The notes beneath the pieces were generated by a model. It was not told the DNA's origin. It worked only from the letters and a program-made list of their open reading frames with translations, and did no database searches. A stretch of 54,238 bases of DNA from Actinokineospora bangkokensis (GTDB lineage: Bacteria > Actinomycetota > Actinomycetes > Mycobacteriales > Pseudonocardiaceae), in NCBI RefSeq assembly GCF_001940455.1, contig NZ_MKQR01000005.1, positions 37,990-92,227 on the forward strand, written 5' to 3'. The stretch's first letter is position 1, and each line of letters begins with the position of its first letter. Shown here piece after piece: positions 41,959 to 50,745 of the stretch. Made by a program: the position numbers and the translations under genes.

Positions 41959-44900
41959 TCACTTCAGGGTGTAGAGGCGGAGCACCGTGAGGGTCGTCGA
42001 CGGCCCGCGCGGGTCCTGCGCGGAAGCGCGCAGCGACACCGACCGCGCGTGCGCGGGGTGCTTCAGCCGGACAGCGCCGTCGCGCACCGGTGCCTGCGCC
42101 CAGGTCGCGCCCTCGTCGTAGGACACCTCCACCGACACCCGCCGCGGTGCGATGCGCTCGCCGGTCTCGGTCTCCAGCGACAGCGGCACCGCGAACGCCC
42201 CGCGCCGCGCGGCACCGGCGTCGTCCACCGCCGGGGTGAACCGGATCGACGACACCCGCACGTCCTGCTCCCCGGGGGCCGACTCGAACGTCCAGCTCGA
42301 CTCGACGTGGGTGGACAGGCCGTACGCCGGGTCGCGGTCGCCGGTGGTGGTCACGGTGAAGGTGCCCGACCGGTCGCCCACCTCCGCGCGGCTGTAGCCC
42401 ACCTCCGGCACCACGGCCACCTGCTCATCGCCGAAGCGCACGCGCGTGGTGCCGGTGTAGCCGCCGCGCCCGGCGTTGCCCGCGCTGTCGCTGCCCATGG
42501 CGGCCACGGTCGACAGCTCGTCGCCCCGGCGCAGGAACCCGAGGCCGATGCGCGCCGAACCGCGCACGCTGGGGCTGAACACCGGCACGTTCGCCCGGCG
42601 CTCGATGGTCCCGCCCGCGGCGACCGCCAGCGGCGGGCTGGTGAAGTCGTCCGCCCGAGGACCCTCGTAGCCGGTGTGCACGGTCCACTGGACGCCGCCC
42701 TCGGTGGTGACGTGGCTGACCACGCGCGCCGAAGTGGGCTGGAAGGCGGCGGAGACGATCGAGGCCGGGCCGTCGGGCACGGCCGCCACCAGCGCGTGGC
42801 GCAGGGTGGCGCCCTGCGGGACCGCGGCGACGGTGGTGTTGATCGTGCCCAGCCCCGCGGCGGCCTGCCGCTTGTCGAAGCCGACCGGGAAGGCGCCGGG
42901 CATCGGGTAGAACAGGCTGTAGGAGCCGCTGGTGGGGCTGGTGTAGGACGCTTCGACGCTGGAGTTCACCTTGCCCGCCGGGGTGGTCCCCGCCACGACG
43001 GCTGTGCGCGTCTTCCCGAACCCGGTCAGCAGGAACGCGGAGGCGAATCCGCCGGGGCCGTAGCTCGCCGTCGTCGACGCGTAGCTGATGACGGCCAGGT
43101 TGAGCGTCGCGTCAGCGACGTCGAGGGTGGCGCTCACCGGCTTGGCGGTGCGGGCATCGATGGTCAGCTCGCTGTCGCCGTTCACCGCGTAGGTGGGCGC
43201 GGGCACCCATTCCGCGCTGTCGTCCTCGTGCTCGAAGAAGTGGTCGATGGCGTACTCGCCCTTGGGCAGGCGCATCGAGACCCTCCCATCGGCATCCGGC
43301 GCCGCGTAGGCGAAGCCCGGGCCGGACAGCGAGTTCACCGACACCGACGCGTCGGTGGTGGGCTCGCCGTCGGTGCCGATCAGGGTCTCGGTGAGGGTGT
43401 AGCTCTCCACCTCGCGCTCGACGCCGATCGCGGTCCGGGCGGTCTGCCCGCCGCCGGTGGCGATGAGCGCGCCGCTGAACACCCCGTCGACCGAGCCGCG
43501 CGCGGTGTCGGCGGTCAGCTCGACCTCCGCCGTGCCGCCCGCGGGGACGGTGACGGTGCTCGGGGCGACGGTGATCATGCCCGGCGCTGCTGGGGCGCCG
43601 TCCGGCCCGGCGACCTCCACCGCCAGGTCGAGGGTGATCGGCTCGGTGCCCGCGTTGCGGTAGGCGACCTGCTTCGTCAGCACCGGGTCGTCGTCGTGCG
43701 GCCACACCGCCATGCCCATGCTGACGGTCGCGGGCTCGGTGGTGGTGGTCTGCGCCATGGCGTGCGGCACGTCGACGCGGCCCGCGCCCTGCTCCACCGC
43801 GGACAGGCCGGGGGTGGGTTTGGCCGAGGCAATCAGCGCTGCCTTGAGCTGGGCGCCGGTCCAGTCCGGGTGCTCCTGCTTGAGCAGCGCCGCACTGCCC
43901 GCGACGTGCGGGGTGGCCATCGAGGTGCCGGACAGGGCGACGTAGCCGTCCTCGGCGGGCTCGCCGATCTGGCCCTGGGCGGCCTTGGCCGCCACGATGT
44001 CCTCGCCGGGGGCGGTGATGTCCGGCTTGACCGCCCCGTCGCCCGCGCGCGGGCCGCGGCTGGAGAACTCCGACAGGGAGTCGTCGCGGCCGACCGACCC
44101 CACGGTGAGCGCGGCGTCGGCGCTGCCGGGGGAGCCGATGGTGCGCGGCGCGCCGCTGTTGCCCGCGGCGATGACGAACAGCGCGCCCGTCTCGGCCGAG
44201 AGCCGGTTGACCGCCTCCTCCAGCGGGTCGACCTCGGGGGTGTCGAACCCGCCCAGGCTCAGGTTGATGATGTCGGCGCCCTGCTGGACCGCCCACTCCA
44301 TGCCCGCGACGATCCAGGAGTCCTGCCCGGACCCGTTGTCGTCGAGCACCTTGCCGTCGAGCAGCTTCGCGCCGTGGGCGATGCCCCGGTACTTCGCGCT
44401 GGTGCCCGCGATGGTTGAGGCGACGTGCGTGCCGTGGCCCACCCGGTCCACCGCGTCGGCCGACGCGGTGAAGTTCTGCTCCCCGACCTGCTGGCCCGCC
44501 AGGTCCGGGTGCGTCTCGTCGACACCGGTGTCCAGCACGGCGACGGTGACGCCCGCGCCGGTGAGCCCCGCCTGCCAGGCCTCGGGGGCGCCGATCTGCG
44601 CGGCGCTGCGGTCCAGGCTCATCCGGCGCTTGCCGTCGAGCCAGAGCTTGCCGCCGGTCGCCAGCGCGCGCCACGAGCCCGCCAGCGCGGACTTGTCGGC
44701 GCTGAGCGCGCGGGCGCCCGCCGCGGGCAGGTCGCGGGTGGTGCGCACCCCCGCGACCTGGGCGCGGGCGGCCGGTCCGGTGGCGATGAGCGGCAGGTCC
44801 CCCCTGCTGTCGTCGTAGCCCTGGTCGAGCAGGCCGGTGACGTCGAACAGCCGCTCGTCGAGCGCGCCCGAGGCCAGCAGCGGCTGGGCGTCGATCGGGA

Positions 44901-45141
44901 CGACGTGGACGTGGCCCGCGCGGGTGTAGACCCGCGTTCCGATGTCCTCGCGGCCCGGCGCGGGGTGCACCGCGGGGCGCCCGCGGCCGTCGAGCGCGAC
45001 CCGGTCCCCGGTCACGAGGGTGACGGTGCGGCCGGGTTCGGCGGGTGCCGCCGCGGCGGTGGTCGTTGCCGCCGCCGCGGGCAGCCCTGCGAGGGCGAGC
45101 GCAGCCGCGGTGGCGGCCGCTGTGATCGTGCGTGGACGCAC
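41959..45141 (-). CDS. Secreted subtilisin-like (S8) serine protease, 1060 residues
   Basis: GTG 45141 with GGAGGAG 6 bases upstream. A signal peptide ([20 protein letters not shown], then [12 protein letters not shown]) and an ~150-residue prodomain precede the catalytic domain. The triad is in [19 protein letters not shown] (Asp, ~205), [14 protein letters not shown] (His, ~234) and [20 protein letters not shown] (Ser, ~404), with oxyanion Asn in [10 protein letters not shown]. About 620 residues follow the catalytic core, Ala/Thr/Val-rich and beta-strand-like (for example [20 protein letters not shown]), resembling Fn3-like and bacterial Ig-like modules. No LPxTG anchor or membrane helix is visible, so it should be released. 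It has a well-formed promoter upstream. Confidence 0.93.
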   Translation of the reverse strand: MRPRTITAAATAAALALAGLPAAAATTTAAAAPAEPGRTVTLVTGDRVALDGRGRPAVHPAPGREDIGTRVYTRAGHVHVVPIDAQPLLASGALDERLFDVTGLLDQGYDDSRGDLPLIATGPAARAQVAGVRTTRDLPAAGARALSADKSALAGSWRALATGGKLWLDGKRRMSLDRSAAQIGAPEAWQAGLTGAGVTVAVLDTGVDETHPDLAGQQVGEQNFTASADAVDRVGHGTHVASTIAGTSAKYRGIAHGAKLLDGKVLDDNGSGQDSWIVAGMEWAVQQGADIINLSLGGFDTPEVDPLEEAVNRLSAETGALFVIAAGNSGAPRTIGSPGSADAALTVGSVGRDDSLSEFSSRGPRAGDGAVKPDITAPGEDIVAAKAAQGQIGEPAEDGYVALSGTSMATPHVAGSAALLKQEHPDWTGAQLKAALIASAKPTPGLSAVEQGAGRVDVPHAMAQTTTTEPATVSMGMAVWPHDDDPVLTKQVAYRNAGTEPITLDLAVEVAGPDGAPAAPGMITVAPSTVTVPAGGTAEVELTADTARGSVDGVFSGALIATGGGQTARTAIGVEREVESYTLTETLIGTDGEPTTDASVSVNSLSGPGFAYAAPDADGRVSMRLPKGEYAIDHFFEHEDDSAEWVPAPTYAVNGDSELTIDARTAKPVSATLDVADATLNLAVISYASTTASYGPGGFASAFLLTGFGKTRTAVVAGTTPAGKVNSSVEASYTSPTSGSYSLFYPMPGAFPVGFDKRQAAAGLGTINTTVAAVPQGATLRHALVAAVPDGPASIVSAAFQPTSARVVSHVTTEGGVQWTVHTGYEGPRADDFTSPPLAVAAGGTIERRANVPVFSPSVRGSARIGLGFLRRGDELSTVAAMGSDSAGNAGRGGYTGTTRVRFGDEQVAVVPEVGYSRAEVGDRSGTFTVTTTGDRDPAYGLSTHVESSWTFESAPGEQDVRVSSIRFTPAVDDAGAARRGAFAVPLSLETETGERIAPRRVSVEVSYDEGATWAQAPVRDGAVRLKHPAHARSVSLRASAQDPRGPSTTLTVLRLYTLK

Positions 45142-45236
45142 GCGAACTCCTCCGGTCGTGGTGTGTGGTGTGCAGGAGGAGGCCGGATCACCGGATGAAA
45201 ATCGTTCCCCCCGACGTCGCGTCCCCCGTGATCATC

Positions 45237-45265
45237 AAACTATGCACTGAGTGAATAGTCGGCAA
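45237..45265 (-). promoter_or_regulatory. Sigma-70-like promoter for the S8 protease
   Basis: On the minus strand TTGCCG (45260-45265), a 17-base spacer and TAGTTT (45237-45242) form a good housekeeping promoter. It predicts a leader of about 90 bases before GTG 45141. Confidence 0.6.
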
Positions 45266-45386
45266 TAGGCCGATCGGGGCAACGTGGGACGGGGGTCGTT
45301 CGCCTGATCGGTGCACAGCGGCCGGACGCGCCGAGCCGGGCGGATTACCGTGCGGAGGACGAGCACGTCCCCGGGAGGTCGCCACG

Positions 45387-46100
45387 ATGGTCACCCGCCG
45401 CGGTCCCTGGCCGGTCGGCGCGCCCTGCTGGGTCACCCTGGGCACCGACGTCGACCGGGCCGCCGCCTTCTACGCCGCCGTGCTCGGCTGGCGGGTCGAG
45501 CCGACCGGCGTCGGCGGCCACGCCACCGCGCACCTCGGCGCGCACCGGGTCGCCGGGCTGTGGCCCCGCCAGGACCCCGACGCGCCCGCCGGGTGGTGCA
45601 CCCACCTGTCCGCGGTGGACGCCAAGCTCGACGCCGCCCGGGTCGAGCACGCGGGCGGCACCCTGCTCGTGCCGCCCACCACCGTCTGGGACCTCGGCTC
45701 CACCGCGCTCGCCGCCGACCCCACCGGCGCCGTCTTCGCGCTGTGGCAGTCCGGCGCCCACACCGGTTTCGAGGTGGCGGGCGAACCCGGCGCGGTGGTG
45801 TGGAGCGAGCACCGCACGCCCGACCCGGTGTGCGCCAAGGGCTTCTACACCGAGGCGTTCGGCTTCACCTACCAGGACGACGGCAGCGGCGACGACCTGG
45901 TCTCACTCGACGTCGGCGAACCGCCGGTGGCGGCCATCGGCCCCGGCGAGGGCGGCTGGACCACCACCTTCGGCGTGGCCGACCTGCGGGGTGCGCTGGC
46001 CGAGGTGGTCCGGCGCGGCGGTCAGGTCCGCGCCGCGGGCGAGGTCGTCGACGACCAGGGCGCGGTGTTCCGGCTGCGCGAGGTGCCGCCCGGCCCCTGA
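45387..46100 (+). CDS. VOC-superfamily protein (tandem glyoxalase-like domains)
   Basis: 237 residues from ATG 45387 with GGGAGG 7 bases upstream. Two VOC modules are visible: ~10-122 (PCWVTLGTDVDRAAAFYAAV, LGWRVEP, then ALAADPTGAVFALWQSG) and ~130-237 (VWSEHRTPDPVCAKGFYTEA, FGFTYQD, then GQVRAAGEVVDDQGAVFRLR). This two-module form occurs in actinobacterial glyoxalase/bleomycin-resistance-like proteins. Metal ligands are not fully conserved by eye, so no specific reaction is proposed. It ends 4 bases before the convergent DUF692 cassette. Confidence 0.88.
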   Translation: MVTRRGPWPVGAPCWVTLGTDVDRAAAFYAAVLGWRVEPTGVGGHATAHLGAHRVAGLWPRQDPDAPAGWCTHLSAVDAKLDAARVEHAGGTLLVPPTTVWDLGSTALAADPTGAVFALWQSGAHTGFEVAGEPGAVVWSEHRTPDPVCAKGFYTEAFGFTYQDDGSGDDLVSLDVGEPPVAAIGPGEGGWTTTFGVADLRGALAEVVRRGGQVRAAGEVVDDQGAVFRLREVPPGP

Positions 46101-46104
46101 CGAC

Positions 46105-46431
46105 CTACCGGCGGCGCCACCAACGCCTGCGCGCGGGCCTGCGCGCCTCGACCCACGCGGCGAAGGCGGCGGCGTCCTCGCGGGCGCGCGAGCCCTCGCG
46201 GCGGGGGTTGCCGCGGGCGTACTCGGCGAACAGCGCGGGGAAGTCGTCCCCGCAGCGCTCCGCCGTCTCCGGGTCGATCATCGCCACGACCCGGCCCCGC
46301 TTGGCCACCAACGCCCCCGCCTCCACGCGCAGCGCTGCCGCGTCGAACCCTTCGGGCACCGGGCCGTCGGCCAGCACGGCGCGCAGGAACTCCGACTGCT
46401 GGGCGGCCAACCGCTCGCGGGGCGTGCTCAC
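46105..46431 (-). CDS. Short DUF2063/HvfC-like partner of the DUF692 protein
   Basis: 108 residues from GTG 46431, overlapping the DUF692 stop by 4 bases (GTGA). The sequence [20 protein letters not shown] then [20 protein letters not shown] and [20 protein letters not shown] follows the pattern of the N-terminal DUF2063 (HvfC/MbnC-like) module: an LxxxQxxFxxAL helix, a KRxRxVA segment, a (D/E)xFxxLFxxYA helix and a D-A-x-x-F-A-x-W segment. That assignment is from memory of the pattern. Such partners present substrate peptides to DUF692 enzymes. The tail is very basic ([12 protein letters not shown]). Third and last gene of the cassette. Confidence 0.7.
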   Translation of the reverse strand: MSTPRERLAAQQSEFLRAVLADGPVPEGFDAAALRVEAGALVAKRGRVVAMIDPETAERCGDDFPALFAEYARGNPRREGSRAREDAAAFAAWVEARRPARRRWWRRR

Positions 46432-47240
46432 GCCTCGACCACCGCGCGGATCGCCGCCAGCTCCGCCGCCAGGTCCGCGTCCGAGGGGTAGCGGTCGTCG
46501 CGCTCCAGCAGCACCCCCGGCGGCGACACCCGCGCGCACAGCTCGCCCAGCAGGTCCAGCACCTCCGGCGGGACGGGGTGGGCGTGCGTGTCGTGGTAGA
46601 CGCCCTCGCGCACCACCCCGCCCGCGACGTGCACGTACGCCACGCGCTCCAGGGGCAGGCCGTCGAGCAGCGCACCCGGGTCCTCGCCGAGGTTGCGGGC
46701 GTTGGCCCACATGTTCGCCACGTCGATCAGCAGCAGGCAGCCGGTGCGCTCGGTCAGCTCGGTGAGGAACTGCGCCTCGGTCAGCTCCGCGCCCGGCCAG
46801 CGCACCAGGGCCGCGATGTTCTCCAGCGCCAGCGGGGTGTCCAAGCAGGACTGCGCGTCCTTCACGTTGTCCACCAGCACGTCCAGCGCCTCGCGGGTGC
46901 GCGGCACCGGCATCAGGTGCCCGGAGTCCAGCCCGCCCGCGCGCACGAAGCACACGTGGTCGCTCACCAGCGGCGCGTCCAGCAACCGCGCCACCGCCGC
47001 CAGGTGCTCCACCCGGTCGCGGTCCACCGGGTCGGCGCCGCCCAGCGACAGGGAGACGGCATGGGGGAGCACCGGGACCCCGCGCTCGCGCAGGACCTCC
47101 AGGGACCTCGGCAGGTGGTCGCGGTGCAGGTTCTCCGCGACGACCTCCACGAAGTCCACCCCGGGCAACCGCTCCACGGTCAGGTCGATCTCCGACCGCC
47201 AGCCGATGCCCACCCCGAGGTGCTCTCCCATGCCGCCCAT
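46428..47240 (-). CDS. DUF692 family multinuclear non-haem iron oxidase (MNIO, MbnB-like)
   Basis: 270 residues from ATG 47240 (G-rich site upstream); ATG 47231 is an alternative. The TIM-barrel metal ligands of the family are visible by position: E36-N37 (VVAENLH), H60 ([11 protein letters not shown]), H95 (SDHVCF), E140-N141 (LALENIAA), D173 ([15 protein letters not shown]), H204 (VAYVHVAGG), D218/H220 (YHDTHAHPV) and E246 (LLERDD). Characterised relatives (MbnB, TglH, ChrH) oxidatively rearrange cysteines in ribosomal peptides, using 2-3 irons and O2. It follows a Cys-tailed membrane protein by 26 bases and overlaps its small partner, so it is probably part of a modification system. Confidence 0.9.
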   Translation of the reverse strand: MGGMGEHLGVGIGWRSEIDLTVERLPGVDFVEVVAENLHRDHLPRSLEVLRERGVPVLPHAVSLSLGGADPVDRDRVEHLAAVARLLDAPLVSDHVCFVRAGGLDSGHLMPVPRTREALDVLVDNVKDAQSCLDTPLALENIAALVRWPGAELTEAQFLTELTERTGCLLLIDVANMWANARNLGEDPGALLDGLPLERVAYVHVAGGVVREGVYHDTHAHPVPPEVLDLLGELCARVSPPGVLLERDDRYPSDADLAAELAAIRAVVEA

Positions 47241-47266
47241 TGTGCCCCCGCGCGGGGAACGGCCGC

Positions 47267-48211
47267 TCAGCCGCCGCACCCGCCGCCCCCGCCGCCGCAG
47301 CTGCTCCCTCCACCGCTGCCGCACCCGGAGGACGCCGACGAACAGGACGACGCCGAGGAGCAGGACGAGGTGTAGTACGGCGACCACGACGTCGTCCCCG
47401 ACCCGGCACCCGCCCCCGCCCCGGCCGCCGCGGCGATCCGCTCCAGCTCCAGCGCGGAGCTGACCTCGGCGTCCGGGTAGGCCACCAGGCCCGCGAACAC
47501 CACCGGTCCGGCCACCCCGCCGAACCGAGCCGCGCCCGCCCCCCAGCCCGCCGCGGCCCAGGCGGACCTGGCCTCGGCGACGACCCTGTTCCCCGCGTGG
47601 GTCACCACCGGACGGCGGCGCGTGGCGAGCACGACGCCGACGACCAGGGTCACCACCAGGAGCAGCAGCAGCCAGCCCACGGGCTTGCCGCCGACCGCCC
47701 CCGCCACCACCCGCACCACGCCGACCACGAACAGCACCGCGAACGGCAGCGCCGCCCCCGGCCCGTTCCACCACCGCCGGTCGACGAGCAACCCCTTGCG
47801 CGCCAGGTCCGCGGCCACGCGCCGCACCGCGGGACCCCGGCTCACCACGTCGACCACCGCGGAGACGGTGCGGTGCCGGAACTTGCGGACGTCGGCCACC
47901 AGCTCCGCCTCCACCGCGCCCGCGGCGTGGGTGCCCTCGACCCACTGGACCTTGCCCGACCGGCTCGGCCGCACCACCCCGGCACCCAGCGCCCGCGCCA
48001 GCGCCGTCTCCGCCACCCGCCGCGGCCCCCCGACCAGGTAGGCCAGCTCGTCCTGCGTGAGCAGGGCGTGCGGGTGCGCACCCGCCTGGCTGCGGTAGGT
48101 GCCCGACCGCGCCACCAGCCGCAGCGCGACCCAGCACAGCACCGCCGCGGCCAGGCCGACCGCGTACAGGCGCAGGAAGTCAGGTCCGGTGATCCCCCAC
48201 GTGTCTCCCAT
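47267..48211 (-). CDS. TIGR04222-type membrane protein with Gly/Ser/Cys-only C-terminal tail
   Basis: 314 residues from ATG 48211 with GGGGGAG 5 bases upstream. One N-terminal helix ([20 protein letters not shown]) is followed by a cytosolic ~125-residue region ([20 protein letters not shown]), then two further helices ([20 protein letters not shown] and [20 protein letters not shown]). The last ~33 residues contain only S, G, C and a few A, with five cysteines ([29 protein letters not shown]). This matches the TIGR04222 domain that precedes extreme low-complexity ends (from memory). It is first in the operon with the DUF692 enzyme, so the tail is the plausible substrate. Confidence 0.85.
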   Translation of the reverse strand: MGDTWGITGPDFLRLYAVGLAAAVLCWVALRLVARSGTYRSQAGAHPHALLTQDELAYLVGGPRRVAETALARALGAGVVRPSRSGKVQWVEGTHAAGAVEAELVADVRKFRHRTVSAVVDVVSRGPAVRRVAADLARKGLLVDRRWWNGPGAALPFAVLFVVGVVRVVAGAVGGKPVGWLLLLLVVTLVVGVVLATRRRPVVTHAGNRVVAEARSAWAAAGWGAGAARFGGVAGPVVFAGLVAYPDAEVSSALELERIAAAAGAGAGAGSGTTSWSPYYTSSCSSASSCSSASSGCGSGGGSSCGGGGGGCGG

Positions 48212-48339
48212 GGTGCTCCCCCGTTCCGGGCACCGGTGCCGCCGCTCGCGGACCCGGATCCCCTTGCCCCTCACCGGAACCCCTCCGCTGAGGAGACCCA
48301 TGCTCAGCCCGCTGTGAGCCGGGGCACAAGCGGGCTTGA

Positions 48340-48385
48340 GCTAGATTTAAGGCCCCTGGGGGGAAGAATTAGGCTAGCCCGCCTC
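48340..48385 (-). promoter_or_regulatory. AT-rich promoter region of the DUF692 cassette
   Basis: This is the only AT-rich patch in the 284-bp gap between the cassette and msrB. On the minus strand TAATTC (48365-48370) and TTAAAT lie here. GGCTAGCCTAA overlaps it and matches 10 of 11 bases of one half of the actinobacterial DtxR/IdeR iron box; the other half is poor. The rest of the gap holds the msrB terminator. Confidence 0.35.
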
Positions 48386-48443
48386 GCCTTGGCTGATCGG
48401 GGGCGATCCGCAGGTCAAGCGGGTTTTCCGGGCCCGGACGCGC

Positions 48444-48478
48444 GGAGGCCGCGCGGACCCGGGGTCCACGCGGCCTCC
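48444..48478 (-). terminator. Hairpin terminator of msrB
   Basis: GGAGGCCGCG (48444-48453) pairs with CGCGGCCTCC (48469-48478), with five more pairs inside after a single mismatch and a 3-base loop. It lies 17 bases beyond the msrB stop on the minus strand. Confidence 0.85.
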
Positions 48479-48495
48479 TGCTGGTCATCGCCTGA

Positions 48496-48933
48496 CTACT
48501 GGGCGCCCTCCGGCACCAGCCGCAGGCTGACCGAGTTGATGCAGTACCTCTGGTCCGTCGGAGTGGGGTAGCCCTCACCCTCGAAGACGTGCCCGAGGTG
48601 GCTGTGGCAGCTCGCGCACAGCACCTCCGTGCGGACCATGCCGTACGAGCGGTCCTCGCGCAGCACCACGCTCTCCCCGGCCAGCGGCGAGAAGAACGAC
48701 GGCCACCCGCAGTGCGACTCGAACTTGGCGTCGCTGCGGAACAGCTCGGCGCCGCAGGCCCGGCACTCGTACACGCCCTCGGTCTTGGTGTCGGTGTACT
48801 CCCCGGTGAACGCGGGCTCGGTGCCCGCCTGGCGGAGCACGGCGAACTCCTTCGGGTCCAGCTGCGCGCGCCACTCCTGCTCCGACTTGACCACCCGCGG
48901 GGTGGCGCCGACGACGGGCTTCATACCGGCCAC
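48496..48933 (-). CDS. msrB: Peptide-methionine (R)-S-oxide reductase
   Basis: 145 residues from GTG 48933 (AGAGGG 6 bases upstream); ATG 48924 is a close alternative. Zinc-binding CxxC pairs occur in YECRACGAELF and VLCASCHSHLGHVF. The catalytic Cys is in QRYCINSVSLRL, and HCGWPSFF is the family motif. It reduces methionine-R-sulfoxide in proteins with thioredoxin. The Rv2674 counterpart, it ends the conserved synteny block in this window. Confidence 0.97.
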   Translation of the reverse strand: MAGMKPVVGATPRVVKSEQEWRAQLDPKEFAVLRQAGTEPAFTGEYTDTKTEGVYECRACGAELFRSDAKFESHCGWPSFFSPLAGESVVLREDRSYGMVRTEVLCASCHSHLGHVFEGEGYPTPTDQRYCINSVSLRLVPEGAQ

Positions 48934-48967
48934 GGTGACCCTCTCCTCCTCAAGCCTCGGTGGTCGC

Positions 48968-49309
48968 CTACCCGAACAGCACGCCCAGCACGAACAGCAG
49001 GGCGTCCCACGCGGCGACCAACACTCCCAACAGGATCAGGGCCACCAGGATTCCCGCGGTGACCCGGTGGTGCCCGCCGAGCCGGTTCGCGCCCTCGGCG
49101 AAGTCGCGCACCCCGCCCAGGTAGCCCTCCACGGTGTACCCCGGGCGCACCCGCTCGACGCGGTCGAGGTGCTCGGCGAACGCGCGCGCGTCCGGGTCGT
49201 CGGGGTCCAGGCCCACCAGGTCGTCGTGGAACCGACCGGGGTCGCGGTCGTCGCCGGGCGACCGGTCGTCCTGCGGACCGGTGGTGCCTGCCGAGCCTGT
49301 CGAGACCAT
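48968..49309 (-). CDS. Small single-pass membrane protein, hypothetical
   Basis: 113 residues from ATG 49309. No ribosome site is seen; TATTAC lies 10 bases upstream. The first ~45 residues are Gly/Asp-rich and disordered (GTTGPQDDRSPGDDRDPGRF). A helical segment follows (DARAFAEHLDRVERVRPGYT, VEGYLGGVRDFAEGANRLGG), and the protein ends in one membrane helix (VTAGILVALILLGVLVAAWD, ALLFVLGVLFG). The topology suggests a tail-anchored cytosolic domain. Not a recognised family. It lies between hisS and msrB on the same strand. Confidence 0.75.
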   Translation of the reverse strand: MVSTGSAGTTGPQDDRSPGDDRDPGRFHDDLVGLDPDDPDARAFAEHLDRVERVRPGYTVEGYLGGVRDFAEGANRLGGHHRVTAGILVALILLGVLVAAWDALLFVLGVLFG

Positions 49310-49350
49310 GCCGTCGAGGGTAATACGCCGCAGCGGGGCTGTCGGCCCCC

Positions 49351-50619
49351 TCAACCCGCCAGCGGCCTGCGCTCCGGCAGACCTTCGGTGTCGGCCTTGA
49401 GGTGCGCGAACGCGGTGAAGCCCCACTCGGTGAGCCTGCCGAGCTGGGCGCCGAACTTCCCCCGCCTGCGCACCGGTGAGACCGAAGTCCCGTCGGCGCG
49501 CAGCTCCCTGGCGACCGCCGTCACCCGGGTGAGGGGGACGTCGGCCTCGAACAGGACCGCGACGCGGGCACCGGTGGGCGCGGTGTCGATGAGGTCGACG
49601 ATCCGCTCGAAGCCGATGGAGAACCCGCACGCGGGCACGTCCTTGCCCAGCGAGCGGCCGATCAGCTGGTCGTAGCGGCCGCCGCCCGCGATGGAGCTGC
49701 TGGTGGCCGGGTGCGCCACCTCGAAGATCTGCCCGGTGTAGTAGCCCATGCCGCGCACCAGGGTCGGGTCGAACTCCCAGGACACCTCGCGGGTGCCCGC
49801 CAGCGCGGCCAGCGCGTCGGCCGTCTGCGCCAGGTCGGCCACCACCTCGTCGGCCAGGCCGGGCACGGTGTCGGCCAGGGTGTCGCCCAGCTTGGCCGGG
49901 TCCACCCCGCGCAGGCCGGTGATCGTGGCCTGCAGGCCGTCCACGCGGGCGCCGTCCACGCCCCGCCCGGCCAGCTCCGCGCGCACCCCGTCCCAGCCGA
50001 CCTTGTCCAGCTTGTCGAGGGTGATGAACAGCCCGGTCCACGCCTCCTCCGGCAGCCCGGCGGCGCCCGCGAGCGCGGCCAGGAACCGGCGGTCGGAGAC
50101 CCGCACGGTCGTGCCCGCCAGCCCCACGGCGGCCAGCGCCTCGGTGGTGGCCTCGATCAGCTCGACCTCCGCGAGCACCGACTCCTCGCCGATGAGGTCG
50201 ATGTCGCACTGGTTGAACTGGCGGTAGCGGCCCTTCTGCGGCCGCTCGGCCCGCCACACCGGCCCGAACTGGAACGAGCGGAACGGGGTCGGCAGGCTCG
50301 CCTGGTTGTTGCCGTAGAACCGGGTCAGCGGCACCGTGAGGTCGTAGCGCAGGCCCAGGTCGACCAGGTCCTTGAGGTCGGTGCCCGCCGGGACGACCTC
50401 GTCGAGGCCGCGGCGCAGCACCCGGTAGATCAGCTTCTCGTTCTCCCCGCCCTGGCCGCCGGACAGCCGCTGGATGTCCTCCAGCGCGGGGGTCTCGATC
50501 CGCTGGTAGCCGTACCGGTGGTAGACCGCCGTGATGGTGGCCAGCACGTGGTCGCGCACGGCCACGGTCGCGGGCAGCAGGTCACGGGTGCCCCGGGCGG
50601 GGCTGTTGTCCATCTTCAC
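49351..50619 (-). CDS. hisS: Histidyl-tRNA synthetase, eukaryote/archaeal-like class II form
   Basis: 422 residues from GTG 50619; ATG 50613 also possible. Class II motif 1 region YGYQRIETPALEDIQRL, motif 2 FRSFQFGPVWRAERPQKGRY with RQFNQCDIDLIG, and motif 3 SSIAGGGRYDQLIG then GFSIGFERI are clear. The histidine-binding GMGYYTGQIFEV is present. LRYDLTVPLTRF replaces the bacterial LRPEGTA loop, a mark of the eukaryote/archaeal-type HisRS. The C-terminal anticodon domain (ARVAVLFEADVPLTRVTAVA) is short, about 70 residues, and lacks the usual last strand/helix. It may be a second hisS in this genome. Confidence 0.88.
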   Translation of the reverse strand: MKMDNSPARGTRDLLPATVAVRDHVLATITAVYHRYGYQRIETPALEDIQRLSGGQGGENEKLIYRVLRRGLDEVVPAGTDLKDLVDLGLRYDLTVPLTRFYGNNQASLPTPFRSFQFGPVWRAERPQKGRYRQFNQCDIDLIGEESVLAEVELIEATTEALAAVGLAGTTVRVSDRRFLAALAGAAGLPEEAWTGLFITLDKLDKVGWDGVRAELAGRGVDGARVDGLQATITGLRGVDPAKLGDTLADTVPGLADEVVADLAQTADALAALAGTREVSWEFDPTLVRGMGYYTGQIFEVAHPATSSSIAGGGRYDQLIGRSLGKDVPACGFSIGFERIVDLIDTAPTGARVAVLFEADVPLTRVTAVARELRADGTSVSPVRRRGKFGAQLGRLTEWGFTAFAHLKADTEGLPERRPLAG

Positions 50620-50733
50620 CGGAAGCGGTCCTCAGGTCGGGTCGTCGGGGTGCTCGCGGGGCCGGGCGCGGCCCCCGACCAGGCTACCGAGCGCTGCCAG
50701 GGCGTTTCCCGCGCGGCTGTCGGCCCGCCCCCG

Positions 50734-50739
50734 TACATT
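50734..50739 (+). promoter_or_regulatory. Candidate -10 (TACATT) of the LigD-polymerase gene
   Basis: TACATT ends 6 bases before ATG 50746 with no Shine-Dalgarno sequence, consistent with leaderless initiation. Confidence 0.45.
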
Positions 50740-50745
50740 GCGGCC

